Positions 17,932 through 25,984 of a stretch of 64,000 nucleotides of DNA are shown in pieces (positions within the stretch are counted from its first letter, which is position 1; each line of letters begins with the position of its first letter). The stretch is from DAOULT01 sp964646625 (GTDB lineage Bacteria > Chloroflexota > Anaerolineae > CAZYHC01). The stretch is taken from positions 3,703 through 67,702 of the forward strand of contig CAZYHC010000022.1 in assembly GCA_964646625.1 (NCBI GenBank). The letters run 5' to 3'. The notes below the pieces were generated by a model. The model had not been told where the DNA came from. It saw only the letters and a list, made by a program, of their open reading frames with translations, and did not search any database. A program made the position numbers and the translations under genes.

Positions 17932-18687
17932 TTACCATTGCCGCTGGAAGATCACGTTATAGGAATAATGCCCAAAGCAGAGGTGGTTGAGTTCCCGTTC
18001 TTCCAGGCATGTTGCCTCGCTCATGCCGGGGCAATAGCCCCCGGCCATCAGGTCGGAGACTTCCGGCTTCCTGGAGGTCAGCTTGCGGCTGATCTCGCTG
18101 GTGTATATCTGGTCGGGGCCCTGCTTGACGACGATCCACATCTCGTTGCCCCACAGGGCCAGGTCGGTCTGGCCTGGCGGTTTGCCGTCGCCGGTGATGG
18201 CCTCGGTGTTGCCGTAGAGGTCTCCCACCAAGATGCCGTTTAGAGGGTCGCCGTGGGTGTCGATGACGGTGACGAAGATATTTTGCTTGCCCACACAGCC
18301 CCCGTTCTCCTCCTTGCTCAACATGCGTTGCTCGACGATCTTGAAATCGACGTCCGGGGTGGGGGTATCCGTGGGTGGTGGCGGGGTAGGAGTATCGGTG
18401 GGGGGCAGGGGGCGCGAGGTATTTGTGGGAAGCGGCGTATCGGTGGGCGATGGCGTGGGGGAGAGCGTTGGAGTAGAGGTATCGGTCGGGAGCGGGGTAG
18501 GCGTAGAGGTGGGCGTGATAGTCGGGGTGGGGGTGAAGGTGGCCGTTGGGGGGCGGGGCGTCTTGGTAAAGGTGGGGGTGGGAGTCGGTTTGGTAAGCGC
18601 CAGGCGCGTCCAGGCGCAACCCGAACCCGCAACCAACACCAAAAAAGCGATGACGATGGTCACCACCTTCGCCGATCTGTGATTCAT
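17932..18687 (-). CDS. Secreted lipoprotein with Pro/Thr-rich linker, unknown function
   Basis: 251 residues. The N-terminus has a hydrophobic segment ending in the lipobox-like VAGSGC, so it is probably lipid-anchored. Residues about 33-115 are a low-complexity TPTPT linker. The C-terminal domain (about 118-251, starting DFKIVEQRMLSKEENGGC) has four to five cysteines and the phrase VTVIDTHGDPLNGILV, which resembles an Ig-like or carboxypeptidase-regulatory-like fold seen in surface proteins. I do not recognise a specific family. It converges with the giant membrane protein gene. Confidence 0.75.
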   Translation of the reverse strand: MNHRSAKVVTIVIAFLVLVAGSGCAWTRLALTKPTPTPTFTKTPRPPTATFTPTPTITPTSTPTPLPTDTSTPTLSPTPSPTDTPLPTNTSRPLPPTDTPTPPPPTDTPTPDVDFKIVEQRMLSKEENGGCVGKQNIFVTVIDTHGDPLNGILVGDLYGNTEAITGDGKPPGQTDLALWGNEMWIVVKQGPDQIYTSEISRKLTSRKPEVSDLMAGGYCPGMSEATCLEERELNHLCFGHYSYNVIFQRQW

Positions 18688-18730
18688 CAGATAGCTACCT
18701 CCTCGTTGGTAGAGATTATAATCAAATCTG

Positions 18731-19099
18731 TCAGGTCGACAGGGGCAGATAAAGCATCAAATCCTGGTATTCCTCTGCCTCCGACGCGCCCCATATCAGG
18801 TGCAATTCCTCGATCACCTCCCCGAGGGAGAGCCGGGCAGTCGCCACAAAGATGCCTGGGATGTGATGTCCTGCCTGCAAGTGATTGCGGACGTGGCCGG
18901 GCATGGTTCGACGATTACCTGTTACCAGAACTCGCCCTGCCTCCTCGATCCAGAGAAGAATATCTGGATCGGTAGCACTCAAGGGGGGAGCGCCTGGATC
19001 ACCAACGGCAAGGACATCCATCTCGGGCTCCAGTCTGAGGAGCTGAACTCGCACAGCCCGATCTATGTTTTCGTCCAACAGGTAGCAGATAACACCCAT
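18731..19099 (-). CDS. DUF5615 PIN-like protein (probable toxin of a pair)
   Basis: 122 residues. Begins MGVICYLLDENIDRAV, with the LLDEN motif typical of DUF5615/Mut7-C-type PIN-like nucleases, and further acidic positions in SATDPDILLWIEEAGRVLVTGN. PIN-fold proteins cut RNA using acidic residues binding metal ions. Its ATG overlaps the stop of the upstream DUF433 gene (TGATG), a coupling normal for toxin-antitoxin operons. Toxicity itself is inferred. Confidence 0.85.
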   Translation of the reverse strand: MGVICYLLDENIDRAVRVQLLRLEPEMDVLAVGDPGAPPLSATDPDILLWIEEAGRVLVTGNRRTMPGHVRNHLQAGHHIPGIFVATARLSLGEVIEELHLIWGASEAEEYQDLMLYLPLST

Positions 19100-19446
19100 C
19101 AGGGTTTCTCGCCCGCTGCTTGAGCCAGCACATCATCTCGCCGTTTCTGGGCAACCAGGCGAAGTTTTTGAGCTATCTCTGGGGGACTCTTCTGTTGTTC
19201 CTGCCACATTTCCTCTCCGTGTTGTCGCCAGGCTTCCAGATAGGCCTCCACAGCGGCGCGATTATGCAGGTAATAGGTAATAGTCGCATAGATCTGCTCC
19301 AATGAGACAGCCGGATAATGCAAAGCGATTTCTTCAGGAATCCGGCCGCTGAGATATTCGGAAAGGATAGTCTCGATTCCCACGCGAGTTCCCTTGATTC
19401 GGATATCGTCTGTGCTCAGAAAATCAAAATAATCTTCCAGTTGCAC
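19099..19446 (-). CDS. DUF433 protein (probable antitoxin)
   Basis: 115 residues from the GTG at 19446, preferred because TGGAGG stands seven bases before it; an ATG at 19464 overlaps that ribosome site. DUF433 proteins are small helix-turn-helix-like partners of DUF5615 toxins; here the pattern IRIKGTRVGIETILSEYLSGRIPEEIALHYPAVSLEQIYATITYYL is unmistakable though given in pieces (IKGTRVGIETIL, GRIPEEIALHYP, LEQIYATITYYL). The C-terminal tail is charged and helical. Likely neutralises the downstream PIN-like protein and represses the operon. Confidence 0.83.
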   Translation of the reverse strand: MQLEDYFDFLSTDDIRIKGTRVGIETILSEYLSGRIPEEIALHYPAVSLEQIYATITYYLHNRAAVEAYLEAWRQHGEEMWQEQQKSPPEIAQKLRLVAQKRRDDVLAQAAGEKP

Positions 19447-19505
19447 GATTTTGCCTCCATACACTCAGAGCCAGTAACCCAACATGCTGACTGTCTATCA
19501 TCTCA

Positions 19506-19511
19506 ATTATA
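19506..19511 (-). promoter_or_regulatory. -10 box before the DUF433/DUF5615 pair
   Basis: TATAAT on the minus strand, about 60 bp before the GTG start; no good -35 box at 16-18 bp. The rest of the 19447-19731 gap holds a CCGCAGAGG-like repeat scrap near 19582 and the promoter of the next operon. Confidence 0.4.
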
Positions 19512-19650
19512 CACCAAAAACGGGGAATTTTCTAGCCCGCAGTTGCAGGGTGCAGGGGTACATCTGTGTCGATGTATTTTCTAACCGCAGAGGGCATGGA
19601 GTGCGTGGATTGGGCCTTTGTCTCAACGCGAAATGGGGAGACCACTCAGG

Positions 19651-19679
19651 TTGCGCAAACGGCCATAATATGCTAGGAT
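19651..19679 (+). promoter_or_regulatory. Possible promoter of the OmpR-type two-component operon
   Basis: TTGCGC (19651-19656), 17-bp spacer, TAGGAT (19674-19679), about 50 bp before the ATG at 19732. Both boxes match consensus at four of six bases. Confidence 0.35.
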
Positions 19680-19731
19680 TAATATTGAAGAATCGAGGTC
19701 ACAACTACGATCTCAGCCTGGATGGGAGTCT

Positions 19732-20451
19732 ATGGATAGGGTTTTGCTGGTAGAAGATGACCCTCTGATCGCGGAGTTCACCGAGAAGAATCTGAGCGAG
19801 GATGGTTTCCAGGTAACGGTGGCCACCACCGGCGAGGAAGCCTTACAGTGGATGGCTGTCCAGAGGCCAGACATTATCCTGCTGGACATCATGTTGCCCC
19901 AGATGGACGGTTATGAACTATGCCATCGCATCCGCCAGGGCAGCGCCGAAGGGACTTTGACCATCCCCGTGGACATACCGATAGTGATGCTTACCGCCCG
20001 TGCAGAGGATGCCGACAAATTGCGGGGTTTTGAGGTGGGGGTGGATGATTACATTACCAAGCCTTTCAACCCTCTGGAATTGGCCGCCCGCCTCAAAGCC
20101 GTCCTGCGTCGGGCCGGAGACCGGGATAGCTCCCAGGAAAGCATGGTCAAGATCGGCCCGCTGACCATTAACGTCCTGGAGCGTGCCGTTTATTTGAACA
20201 GGATGCTTCTCCAGCTCTCTCCCAAGGAGTTTGACCTGCTTGTGCTCCTGGCCCGTCATCCTAACCGCGTCTTCAGCCGCGAGGAGCTTCTAAAGGAGAT
20301 ATGGGGTTATACCTTCGGCAATACGCGGACGGTGGACGAACACGTCAAACGTCTGCGCCACAAGTTCAAGGAGAACGGCCTGTCAGCGGATTGGATCGTC
20401 ACGGTCTGGGGCGTGGGATACAAGTTGCAGCCGGAGAACGACGAACCATGA
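19732..20451 (+). CDS. OmpR/PhoB-family response regulator
   Basis: 239 residues. Receiver domain 1-125 with acidic pair E8-D9-D10, phosphoacceptor Asp52 (LLDIMLP), Thr in MLTAR and Lys in YITKPFNP. Winged-helix DNA-binding domain about 140-235 with LSPKEFDLLVLLARHPNRVFSREELL and RTVDEHVKRLRHK. Its stop overlaps the start of the following histidine kinase (ATGA), so the two form a cognate pair. Note that this kinase is frameshifted, so the signalling route may be broken in this genome. Confidence 0.95.
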   Translation: MDRVLLVEDDPLIAEFTEKNLSEDGFQVTVATTGEEALQWMAVQRPDIILLDIMLPQMDGYELCHRIRQGSAEGTLTIPVDIPIVMLTARAEDADKLRGFEVGVDDYITKPFNPLELAARLKAVLRRAGDRDSSQESMVKIGPLTINVLERAVYLNRMLLQLSPKEFDLLVLLARHPNRVFSREELLKEIWGYTFGNTRTVDEHVKRLRHKFKENGLSADWIVTVWGVGYKLQPENDEP

Positions 20452-21527
20452 GCACGATCCGGTGGTTGCGGCGGCGTTGGTCAGAACTCAGGTTCCGTAT
20501 TATCCTGCTTTTTGCGGCCATCGCTCTTGTGACCTACATCTACTCGGGCCTGATCGTGTACCAGAGCTTTCTCTTGGAACTGCCCCAGGCTAAAGGGGAA
20601 GACTTGAAGAAAGAGGCTCTGGCGCTTCAGGACAGGCTGGAGGAGGCGCTGGCAGCGAACCTGGATCCAGTCGATACCCTGCGCGCCGCCTTGGACGTAA
20701 GCCCACGGGGCTATCAGGCCCGTCTATACGACGTTCAAGGCGCGCTTATTTACGCCACCGCCTCTTTCGCCTTCGATGCCGAAATCATCGAGACGGCCCT
20801 GGCCGGCCAGAGGGGATACGCGGTCCTTTCCCCCGCGGGGGGCGAAGATGGAGGCCGGTACGTCTCGGTCAGCGTGCCCTTGCGTCGCGGGGAAGCCATC
20901 GTGGCTGTGCTGGAGTTGGCCTCCTCGCTGGAAGAGGTCGATTATCTCTACTCCGTTTTGAGTCCCAGGTTGCTGGCCGGGGTAGGGTTCTCTCTGCTGG
21001 CTATCGCCGGAGCCGGCTTGTACCTGGGGTACAACCTGACCCGTACTTTACGGGAGATCGAGAGAGCCGCTAACCGCATCTCCCAGGGCGATTTCGCTTA
21101 TCGCATCGCCGTGACCAGCAGGGACGAGGTTGGACGCCTGGCCGAAACCATCAACCACATGGCAGCAGAGTTGCAACATCTGAGCCAGGCCAGGGCGCAA
21201 TTCTTGAGCAAGGTCTCCCACGAGTTGCGTACTCCCCTGACCATCATCAAGGGTTTCTGCATCACTCTGCTGCGCCAATCGCCGCCAGCGGAGGACGTGC
21301 GGAGCTTGCAGATCATCGACCAGCAGACGGACTATCTTACTCACCTGGTCACCGATCTTTTGGAACTGTCCCGCCTGGAAGCCGGCAGGCTGAGGCTACA
21401 ACGGCAGCAGGTAGACTTTGTGGCCCTGGCCGGTGAGGTGGTGGAAAGCCTTGAGCCCAGAGCGGAGAAGCAGGGCGTTGCCCTTTCTCTTTCTAATGGA
21501 AGGGCTTACGGACGGGGTGATGCTTGA
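20448..21527 (+). CDS. Sensor histidine kinase, N-terminal part (frameshifted gene)
   Basis: The start ATG overlaps the regulator stop. Residues about 20-40 and 175-198 are membrane segments flanking an extracytoplasmic sensor; HAMP about 200-250; HisKA about 258-325 with the phosphoacceptor in FLSKVSHELRTPLT. The frame ends early at 21527 after GVALSLSNGRAYGRG, before the ATP-binding domain. The missing catalytic domain continues in the +1 frame from about 21490. A single-base difference in the CTTTCTCTTTCTAATGG stretch would join the two, so this is either a recent frameshift or a sequencing error. The piece GCCCTTTC and GGAAGGGC around the break form a small hairpin, which also allows a short insertion. 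Confidence 0.85.
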   Translation: MSTIRWLRRRWSELRFRIILLFAAIALVTYIYSGLIVYQSFLLELPQAKGEDLKKEALALQDRLEEALAANLDPVDTLRAALDVSPRGYQARLYDVQGALIYATASFAFDAEIIETALAGQRGYAVLSPAGGEDGGRYVSVSVPLRRGEAIVAVLELASSLEEVDYLYSVLSPRLLAGVGFSLLAIAGAGLYLGYNLTRTLREIERAANRISQGDFAYRIAVTSRDEVGRLAETINHMAAELQHLSQARAQFLSKVSHELRTPLTIIKGFCITLLRQSPPAEDVRSLQIIDQQTDYLTHLVTDLLELSRLEAGRLRLQRQQVDFVALAGEVVESLEPRAEKQGVALSLSNGRAYGRGDA

Positions 21528-21885
21528 GGTCGATCCACAACGGATGAAGCAAGTGCTGTACAACCTTCTGGATAACGCTCTTAGACACACCCATTCCGGG
21601 GGAGAGGTGCGGTCTAGGCTGGAGGTGGATGGAGATAAGCTCATCATCCAGGTGCGGGACGATGGGGAGGGCATTCCAGCCGAAAAACTGCCCTACGTCT
21701 TCGAGCGTTTTTTTCAGGTCGAGCCTACCAGGGGCGGGACCGGACTGGGTCTGGCGGTGGTCAAAGAATTGGTGGAGGCGCACGGAGGAACGGTCTCGGT
21801 GGAGAGCGAGTTGGGCCAGGGTGCTACCTTCACCATATCTCTGCCGCTCTCTACGCCGACGATAATGGAAGGCTCGGATGTCTGA
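21496..21885 (+). CDS. Sensor histidine kinase, C-terminal ATP-binding part (frameshifted gene)
   Basis: HATPase_c domain in the +1 frame relative to the preceding kinase part: N box VLYNLLDNALRH, G1 box VRDDGEGIP, F box VFERFF and G2 box GGTGLGLAVVKEL are all intact, followed by the usual GGTVSVESELGQGATFTISLP ending. Intact downstream motifs argue the frameshift is young or artefactual. The ATG at 21496 is given only as the first in this frame; the true product should be one kinase of about 478 residues from 20448 to 21885. Confidence 0.75.
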   Translation: MEGLTDGVMLEVDPQRMKQVLYNLLDNALRHTHSGGEVRSRLEVDGDKLIIQVRDDGEGIPAEKLPYVFERFFQVEPTRGGTGLGLAVVKELVEAHGGTVSVESELGQGATFTISLPLSTPTIMEGSDV

Positions 21886-22429
21886 AACGAAGGTGGAAGA
21901 ACCATCCCTCGAATGGGCGACGACGGCTGGATATTTGCTCCTCGCGGCCCTGATCGGGCTGGCCTCTTTTCTATCCTCCGCCTTTCTGGCCCGTTACGTG
22001 TTTTACCTGCTCTACATTGTCGTTCTGGCGGCCGTCTCATATAAGGACCTCCGCGAGCGTCGTATCCCCAACCGTATTATTTACCCGGCCATCGTGGTGG
22101 CTTTGGGGGCTATGTTCCGTTTTCCCGGCTGGCAGACGGCTTTGGGGGGTGGGCTGGCGGCGGGGATTCTCTTCATCGTCCCTGTGTTCATCTTCGGCCC
22201 GGCGCGGGCTGGCCTGGGCGACGTAAAGCTGGCCTTTTTCATCGGCCTGATCCTGGGCCTCTCTTACGACCTGTATTGGGCGTTATTCGTGGCCTTTGCG
22301 GCGGGGATGCTGGTGGGGGTGGTTGGCATCCTGCGGGGGCATCTTTCGCGGAAGAGCCTGTTGCCTTTTGGCCCCTTTCTGGCCCTGGGCGCCACGGTGA
22401 TCCTTGCTGCCCGCCTCTTCGCTCCTTGA
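21878..22429 (+). CDS. Prepilin peptidase-like (A24 family) membrane protein
   Basis: 183 residues with about six membrane segments. Two conserved Asp sites of the A24 aspartyl protease family are present: KDLRERRIPN (about residue 57) and GLGDVKLAF (about residue 111). This short form matches CpaA/TadV- and archaeal-type enzymes lacking the N-terminal methylase domain; they cut leader peptides of type IV pilins. It begins eight bases inside the kinase gene end (ATGTCTGA), suggesting translational coupling with the two-component system. No pilin gene is seen in the window. Confidence 0.88.
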   Translation: MSETKVEEPSLEWATTAGYLLLAALIGLASFLSSAFLARYVFYLLYIVVLAAVSYKDLRERRIPNRIIYPAIVVALGAMFRFPGWQTALGGGLAAGILFIVPVFIFGPARAGLGDVKLAFFIGLILGLSYDLYWALFVAFAAGMLVGVVGILRGHLSRKSLLPFGPFLALGATVILAARLFAP

Positions 22430-22461
22430 GAGCTGAACAGCGAGAAGGGAGAAAATTCGTA

Positions 22462-22803
22462 GTGGAAAATACCCCTATTGACCATGAGGAGCTTGCTTTT
22501 GCGCTGTGGCAGGCTTTCGAGTCGCTGGGCCTGAAGAGCGCGGACGATCCACCTGCCCCGCCGCCATTGACCGAGGAATACCTGGCCCGCCGCATCCGCG
22601 CCGTCTTCGACGACCTGGATATGCAGCAGTTGGCTATTAGCCGGCAGCTGTCTGGGGCCCAGCGCTTAGCGCAAGCCTTTGATTTAGGTGATTGGGCGCG
22701 CTCGCTGATAATGGCCTCCATCCGCAACGAGCAGCCCGACATCAGCGACGCGGAGTTAAAGCAGCGTGTCCGTCGGCGTATCCGGGTGAATTATGAGCAT
22801 TAA
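22462..22803 (+). CDS. Small protein paired with a nucleotidyltransferase, unknown function
   Basis: 113 residues from the GTG at 22462, preceded by GGGAGA nine bases upstream; longer in-frame starts lie inside the prepilin peptidase gene and were not used. The sequence is helical and charged (ELAFALWQAFESLGLK, LARRIRAVFDDLDMQQLAISR). Its stop overlaps the next start by 11 bases, so the two act together, in the manner of two-gene toxin-antitoxin or AbiE-like modules. I do not recognise the family. Confidence 0.65.
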   Translation: MENTPIDHEELAFALWQAFESLGLKSADDPPAPPPLTEEYLARRIRAVFDDLDMQQLAISRQLSGAQRLAQAFDLGDWARSLIMASIRNEQPDISDAELKQRVRRRIRVNYEH

Positions 22804-23386
22804 AAGCTACCGCGATTTTGCCCGTTCAGTGATCGAGACGTTAGAGTCTCTTGGGATTGTGTATATGGTCGGCGGAGCGTTTGCCAGCATGTATTACAGC
22901 GAGGCCCGCACTACTCACGATATTGACATAGCTGTGGTCTTGCCTTTGGAAGAGGCCCAGCGGTTTGCGCGGGCCTTCCAGGAGTTAGGCTATTACGTGT
23001 TGATTGAGTCCATCGTGGACGCGGCCATCCACGATCAGCCGTTCAACGTAATTGACGCCGAGAGCGGTTACAAGGCTGACTTTTTCCTCATCCTCGAGCC
23101 GACAGAGTTGGAGCGTGCCGCGCTGGCCCGCCGCCGACGGGTTGTCTACGACGAGGCCCGGAAAGCCGAAGTCTATCTTTATTCCCCTGAGGATGTGATT
23201 ATCTACAAGCTAAAGTACTTCCTATCGGGCCGGATGGACAAGCACCTGCGGGACATTTTGGCTATGCTGGTGGTGCAGGGCGAGGCCCTGGATTACGACT
23301 ACATCGGGCGCTGGGCCGAAGAGATCGGGGCAGCCGAAGTATGGAGCCAAATCCTGGCCGAATATTGCCGCCGCACGCAAACGTAA
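22793..23386 (+). CDS. Nucleotidyltransferase-fold protein (DUF6036/AbiEii-like)
   Basis: 197 residues. The motif YMVGGAFASMYY, followed by RTTHDIDIAVVL, is the GG...hDhDh pattern of minimal nucleotidyltransferases, with Asp residues that bind metal. Downstream VYLYSPEDVIIYKLKYF and the KHLRDILAML stretch are shared with the DUF6036 family. Such proteins transfer a nucleotide to protein or RNA targets; some serve as toxins or, in MNT/HEPN pairs, as antitoxins. The upstream overlapping gene is its probable partner. Confidence 0.8.
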   Translation: MSIKSYRDFARSVIETLESLGIVYMVGGAFASMYYSEARTTHDIDIAVVLPLEEAQRFARAFQELGYYVLIESIVDAAIHDQPFNVIDAESGYKADFFLILEPTELERAALARRRRVVYDEARKAEVYLYSPEDVIIYKLKYFLSGRMDKHLRDILAMLVVQGEALDYDYIGRWAEEIGAAEVWSQILAEYCRRTQT

Positions 23387-23412
23387 GGGCTTATCGCGCC
23401 CTCAGCCAATCA

Positions 23413-23458
23413 AGGTGCCTGGCACAGCGAACGTTCGTTGTTGAAGTGCCAGGCACCT
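23413..23458. repeat. Palindromic repeat, copy 3, with a nested AGCGAACG element
   Basis: Outer arms AGGTGCCTGGCAC and GTGCCAGGCACCT are those of copies 1 and 2, but the centre holds AGCGAACGTTCGTTGTTG, itself partly palindromic and related to the uvrC repeat. It lies between convergent genes and may end transcription. Confidence 0.85.
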
Positions 23459-23462
23459 GAGT

Positions 23463-25865
23463 TTATTGTGCTCTCAGCCAGAGAACGACTATCAACCCCC
23501 CGGCATAAGCCAGGCTGGCAGCCCTCAGCACCCAGGAGAAACCAAAAGAGATAGCCAGCATCATGGATAATATGGAACTGAGGACCGAGGCGCAGCCATT
23601 GATGCCCCAGGCCCAGGGAATAAGAGCAGGAGCCACCTCATCCACCAGGGCGATGCCGCCAGGGAAAGGCATGCCCATCAGAAAACCCAGCGGGGCCAGG
23701 CTTACTAATGAGACTCCCAGGCGGACGATCAAACTCTGGCCCAGCAGTACCCGAAAAACGTAGGGCAAGGCCAGAGGATAGACCAGGATGGTCAGACTCA
23801 AGGCCGCCAGAGCCAGGGGCAGGGGAAATCGGGCCGAGACCAGGCTGCCCAGGCCAGAGAAGAGGAGAAGGCTGAAGAGAACCGCAGCAAAGGCGTAAAG
23901 AGGGTGGCCCAGGAAAAGGACGAAGTGCGGCAGAAGAGGGATTTCCACGAAAAGATAGCCCAGGCCCAATAGAGTAAAATACAGGAAGATAGGGAGCTTG
24001 TGGGGCGAGCGAGCGACTGTCTTTCTTAAAGCCAGCAGGGGCAAAAGAATGAGAACCAGACAGGCCAGCAGAGCCAGGATGAGAAGGGCTACCAGCACAA
24101 AGTAGCCGCTGCCCCCAAAGGGTTGCCATACCCGCCCAAAATCCCGCACAATGGCCGGGGTCTGGCTCCATTTAAAAAGATGGAAGAAGAAAGGACGGTC
24201 GTCGTCTGGGGGAGAAACGTCGAAGGGATAGGCGGCGTAGAAATCGCCTCGCCGGGGGTGGGTGAGCAATTCCCGGAAGGTGTGGTAGTGGTAAGGCTCT
24301 GGCAGCACGTTATAGCGGTTGATCTCTTCGGGGCGCAGGTCAGGAGTGTAAATGAGATCGAACCTCTTCTCTTCACAAAAGGTCCGCACCGTGTCCAGGT
24401 CGGCAGCACTGAAGGGCGTATTCTTGACCAGGAGCAGGGCGGTGGACCAACTACGCAGGGCCACCAGGCATTGCGCCGGCTGGGACACGCCGCTTTCTTC
24501 CAGGGCGGTGACCGCCAGCCCCCAGGCGCGCAGGCTCTCGCTGGGAGGCAACTGTAGCCACCGGCTGATGACCAGCAGGCCCTCCTGGTTCAGGTGGCGC
24601 AGATAATCGGTGAAGGCCTGGCGGGTATAAAGGTAATTCTCCGCCAGACTGTAGGCTCCCGAGGTAACGGGCTTGAAGGTATCGGCCAGGGAGACCTGGA
24701 TGATGTCGAATCGCTCCTCTGTGCGGTGCACGTAACTGCGCCCGTCTTCGACCACTACCCTGACTCGCTCATCGTCGTAAAGATGCCCGTCCCACTCCCC
24801 AAAACGATCCCGCACCACCTCCACGATCAAGGGGTTGTTCTCCACCACCAGCGCCGAAGCGACCCCTTTCCTCAAGGCCACCAGCACGTCCAGGCCCCCT
24901 TTGGGTTCGATGATCATGGCTCTGGCCCCCGGTCTGAGGAGGTAAGGCAGGGCCACGGGCAAATAATCGATGAAGGCCAGGGCTTCGCTCTGGGGGTTCG
25001 TGATGGGTGACAGGTTTTCGCCGTCGGTGAAGAGAGCCAACTGGGGCGGATGGGTACCGGGATAAACCAGACTGAGGCCCGGGGCCGAGTGTATTCCCTC
25101 GCTTTCGGCCACATCCACGCGCGAAAAGGCGTTCCAACGGCTGAAAACCAGCCGGGCCCCAGGATAATGCAGAGTGGAGCTAAGGCCCTTGTAGGGAGAC
25201 ATACGCACCTCCAGAAAGGCCAGGGGGCGTATGATGAGAAGAAGAAGGACGACCACCAGGGCCAGGGACAGGAGGCCAGAGACCGAGGGCCGCACCCCGC
25301 TACTCAGCCTGGGATTCAGGAAGGCCAGCGCCGCCAGAGCGCCCAGCAAGGCCGCCAGCATAACCATGCCCGCTCCGCCCAGAAAGGGCAGGGCTACGAC
25401 GGCCGCCAGGCAACCCAGTGCTGAGCCACCCAGGTTGAAGGAGTAGATCACTGCCGCCAGATCGGGCCGCGCCGCCAGCAGGACACCGACGGCCAGACCG
25501 CTGCAAAAGAAGGGCGCGGTCAGAGAGAGGTAGTAGACGGCCAGGTACAGAAATTGTCGCCGTTCCCAGGCGATGCGGTAGGAGTCGAAGGGGATGTAGT
25601 TGATGGTCAGGTACCCGCCCACCACGCTCAGGGCGAAAAGGATAGAGAGGATGGTCAGCAGTCTGGTCACGTCGCGCCCGGCCAGGGTAGGGAAGAGGGA
25701 CAGAAAAGAACCACTGGCCCCGAAACCCAGTAAAGCAATGCTGACGGCCATGAAAGCAAAATGATACCATTGAATTACGGAGAAGAGCCGGGTCAGGGTG
25801 ATCTCAAAAGCCAGGCTGCCCATAGAGAGCAGAAAAATGCCCAGGTAAGTTGGCCGCGATAACAC
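23463..25865 (-). CDS. Membrane-embedded spermidine-synthase-like protein
   Basis: 800 residues. About eight membrane segments (1-225) precede a Rossmann methyltransferase-like domain of the spermidine synthase superfamily (about 290-480): ARAMIIEPKGGLDVLVAL, ALVVENNPLIVEVV, VVVEDGRSYVHRTEERFDII and DTFKPVTSGAYSLAENYLYT. A second membrane block fills 585-800. Fused proteins of this shape are widespread in environmental bacteria; whether they make polyamines is unproven, since the glycine motif here (EPKGGLDVL) differs from the usual GGGDG. GTG start at 25865 behind an AGAGGA site. A good promoter lies upstream. Confidence 0.85.
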   Translation of the reverse strand: MLSRPTYLGIFLLSMGSLAFEITLTRLFSVIQWYHFAFMAVSIALLGFGASGSFLSLFPTLAGRDVTRLLTILSILFALSVVGGYLTINYIPFDSYRIAWERRQFLYLAVYYLSLTAPFFCSGLAVGVLLAARPDLAAVIYSFNLGGSALGCLAAVVALPFLGGAGMVMLAALLGALAALAFLNPRLSSGVRPSVSGLLSLALVVVLLLLIIRPLAFLEVRMSPYKGLSSTLHYPGARLVFSRWNAFSRVDVAESEGIHSAPGLSLVYPGTHPPQLALFTDGENLSPITNPQSEALAFIDYLPVALPYLLRPGARAMIIEPKGGLDVLVALRKGVASALVVENNPLIVEVVRDRFGEWDGHLYDDERVRVVVEDGRSYVHRTEERFDIIQVSLADTFKPVTSGAYSLAENYLYTRQAFTDYLRHLNQEGLLVISRWLQLPPSESLRAWGLAVTALEESGVSQPAQCLVALRSWSTALLLVKNTPFSAADLDTVRTFCEEKRFDLIYTPDLRPEEINRYNVLPEPYHYHTFRELLTHPRRGDFYAAYPFDVSPPDDDRPFFFHLFKWSQTPAIVRDFGRVWQPFGGSGYFVLVALLILALLACLVLILLPLLALRKTVARSPHKLPIFLYFTLLGLGYLFVEIPLLPHFVLFLGHPLYAFAAVLFSLLLFSGLGSLVSARFPLPLALAALSLTILVYPLALPYVFRVLLGQSLIVRLGVSLVSLAPLGFLMGMPFPGGIALVDEVAPALIPWAWGINGCASVLSSILSMMLAISFGFSWVLRAASLAYAGGLIVVLWLRAQ

Positions 25866-25927
25866 CCTGTTTCCTCTTTTCTACTATCTGTACTAACGAT
25901 CACGAATCTTTCAGTCTCGCAGCACGT

Positions 25928-25956
25928 ATTATACTTGACAATGCACAATCACGCAA
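25928..25956 (-). promoter_or_regulatory. Promoter of the spermidine-synthase-like gene
   Basis: On the minus strand TTGCGT (25956-25951), 17-bp spacer, TATAAT (25933-25928), about 60 bp before the GTG start. Confidence 0.65.
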
Positions 25957-25984
25957 GAGGAGATTGTAAGTGGGGAGTTCGCTT

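Noticed and set aside
18253..18975. Gly/Arg-rich plus-strand frame of 240 codons
   Set aside because: Antisense of the TPTPT linker of the lipoprotein.
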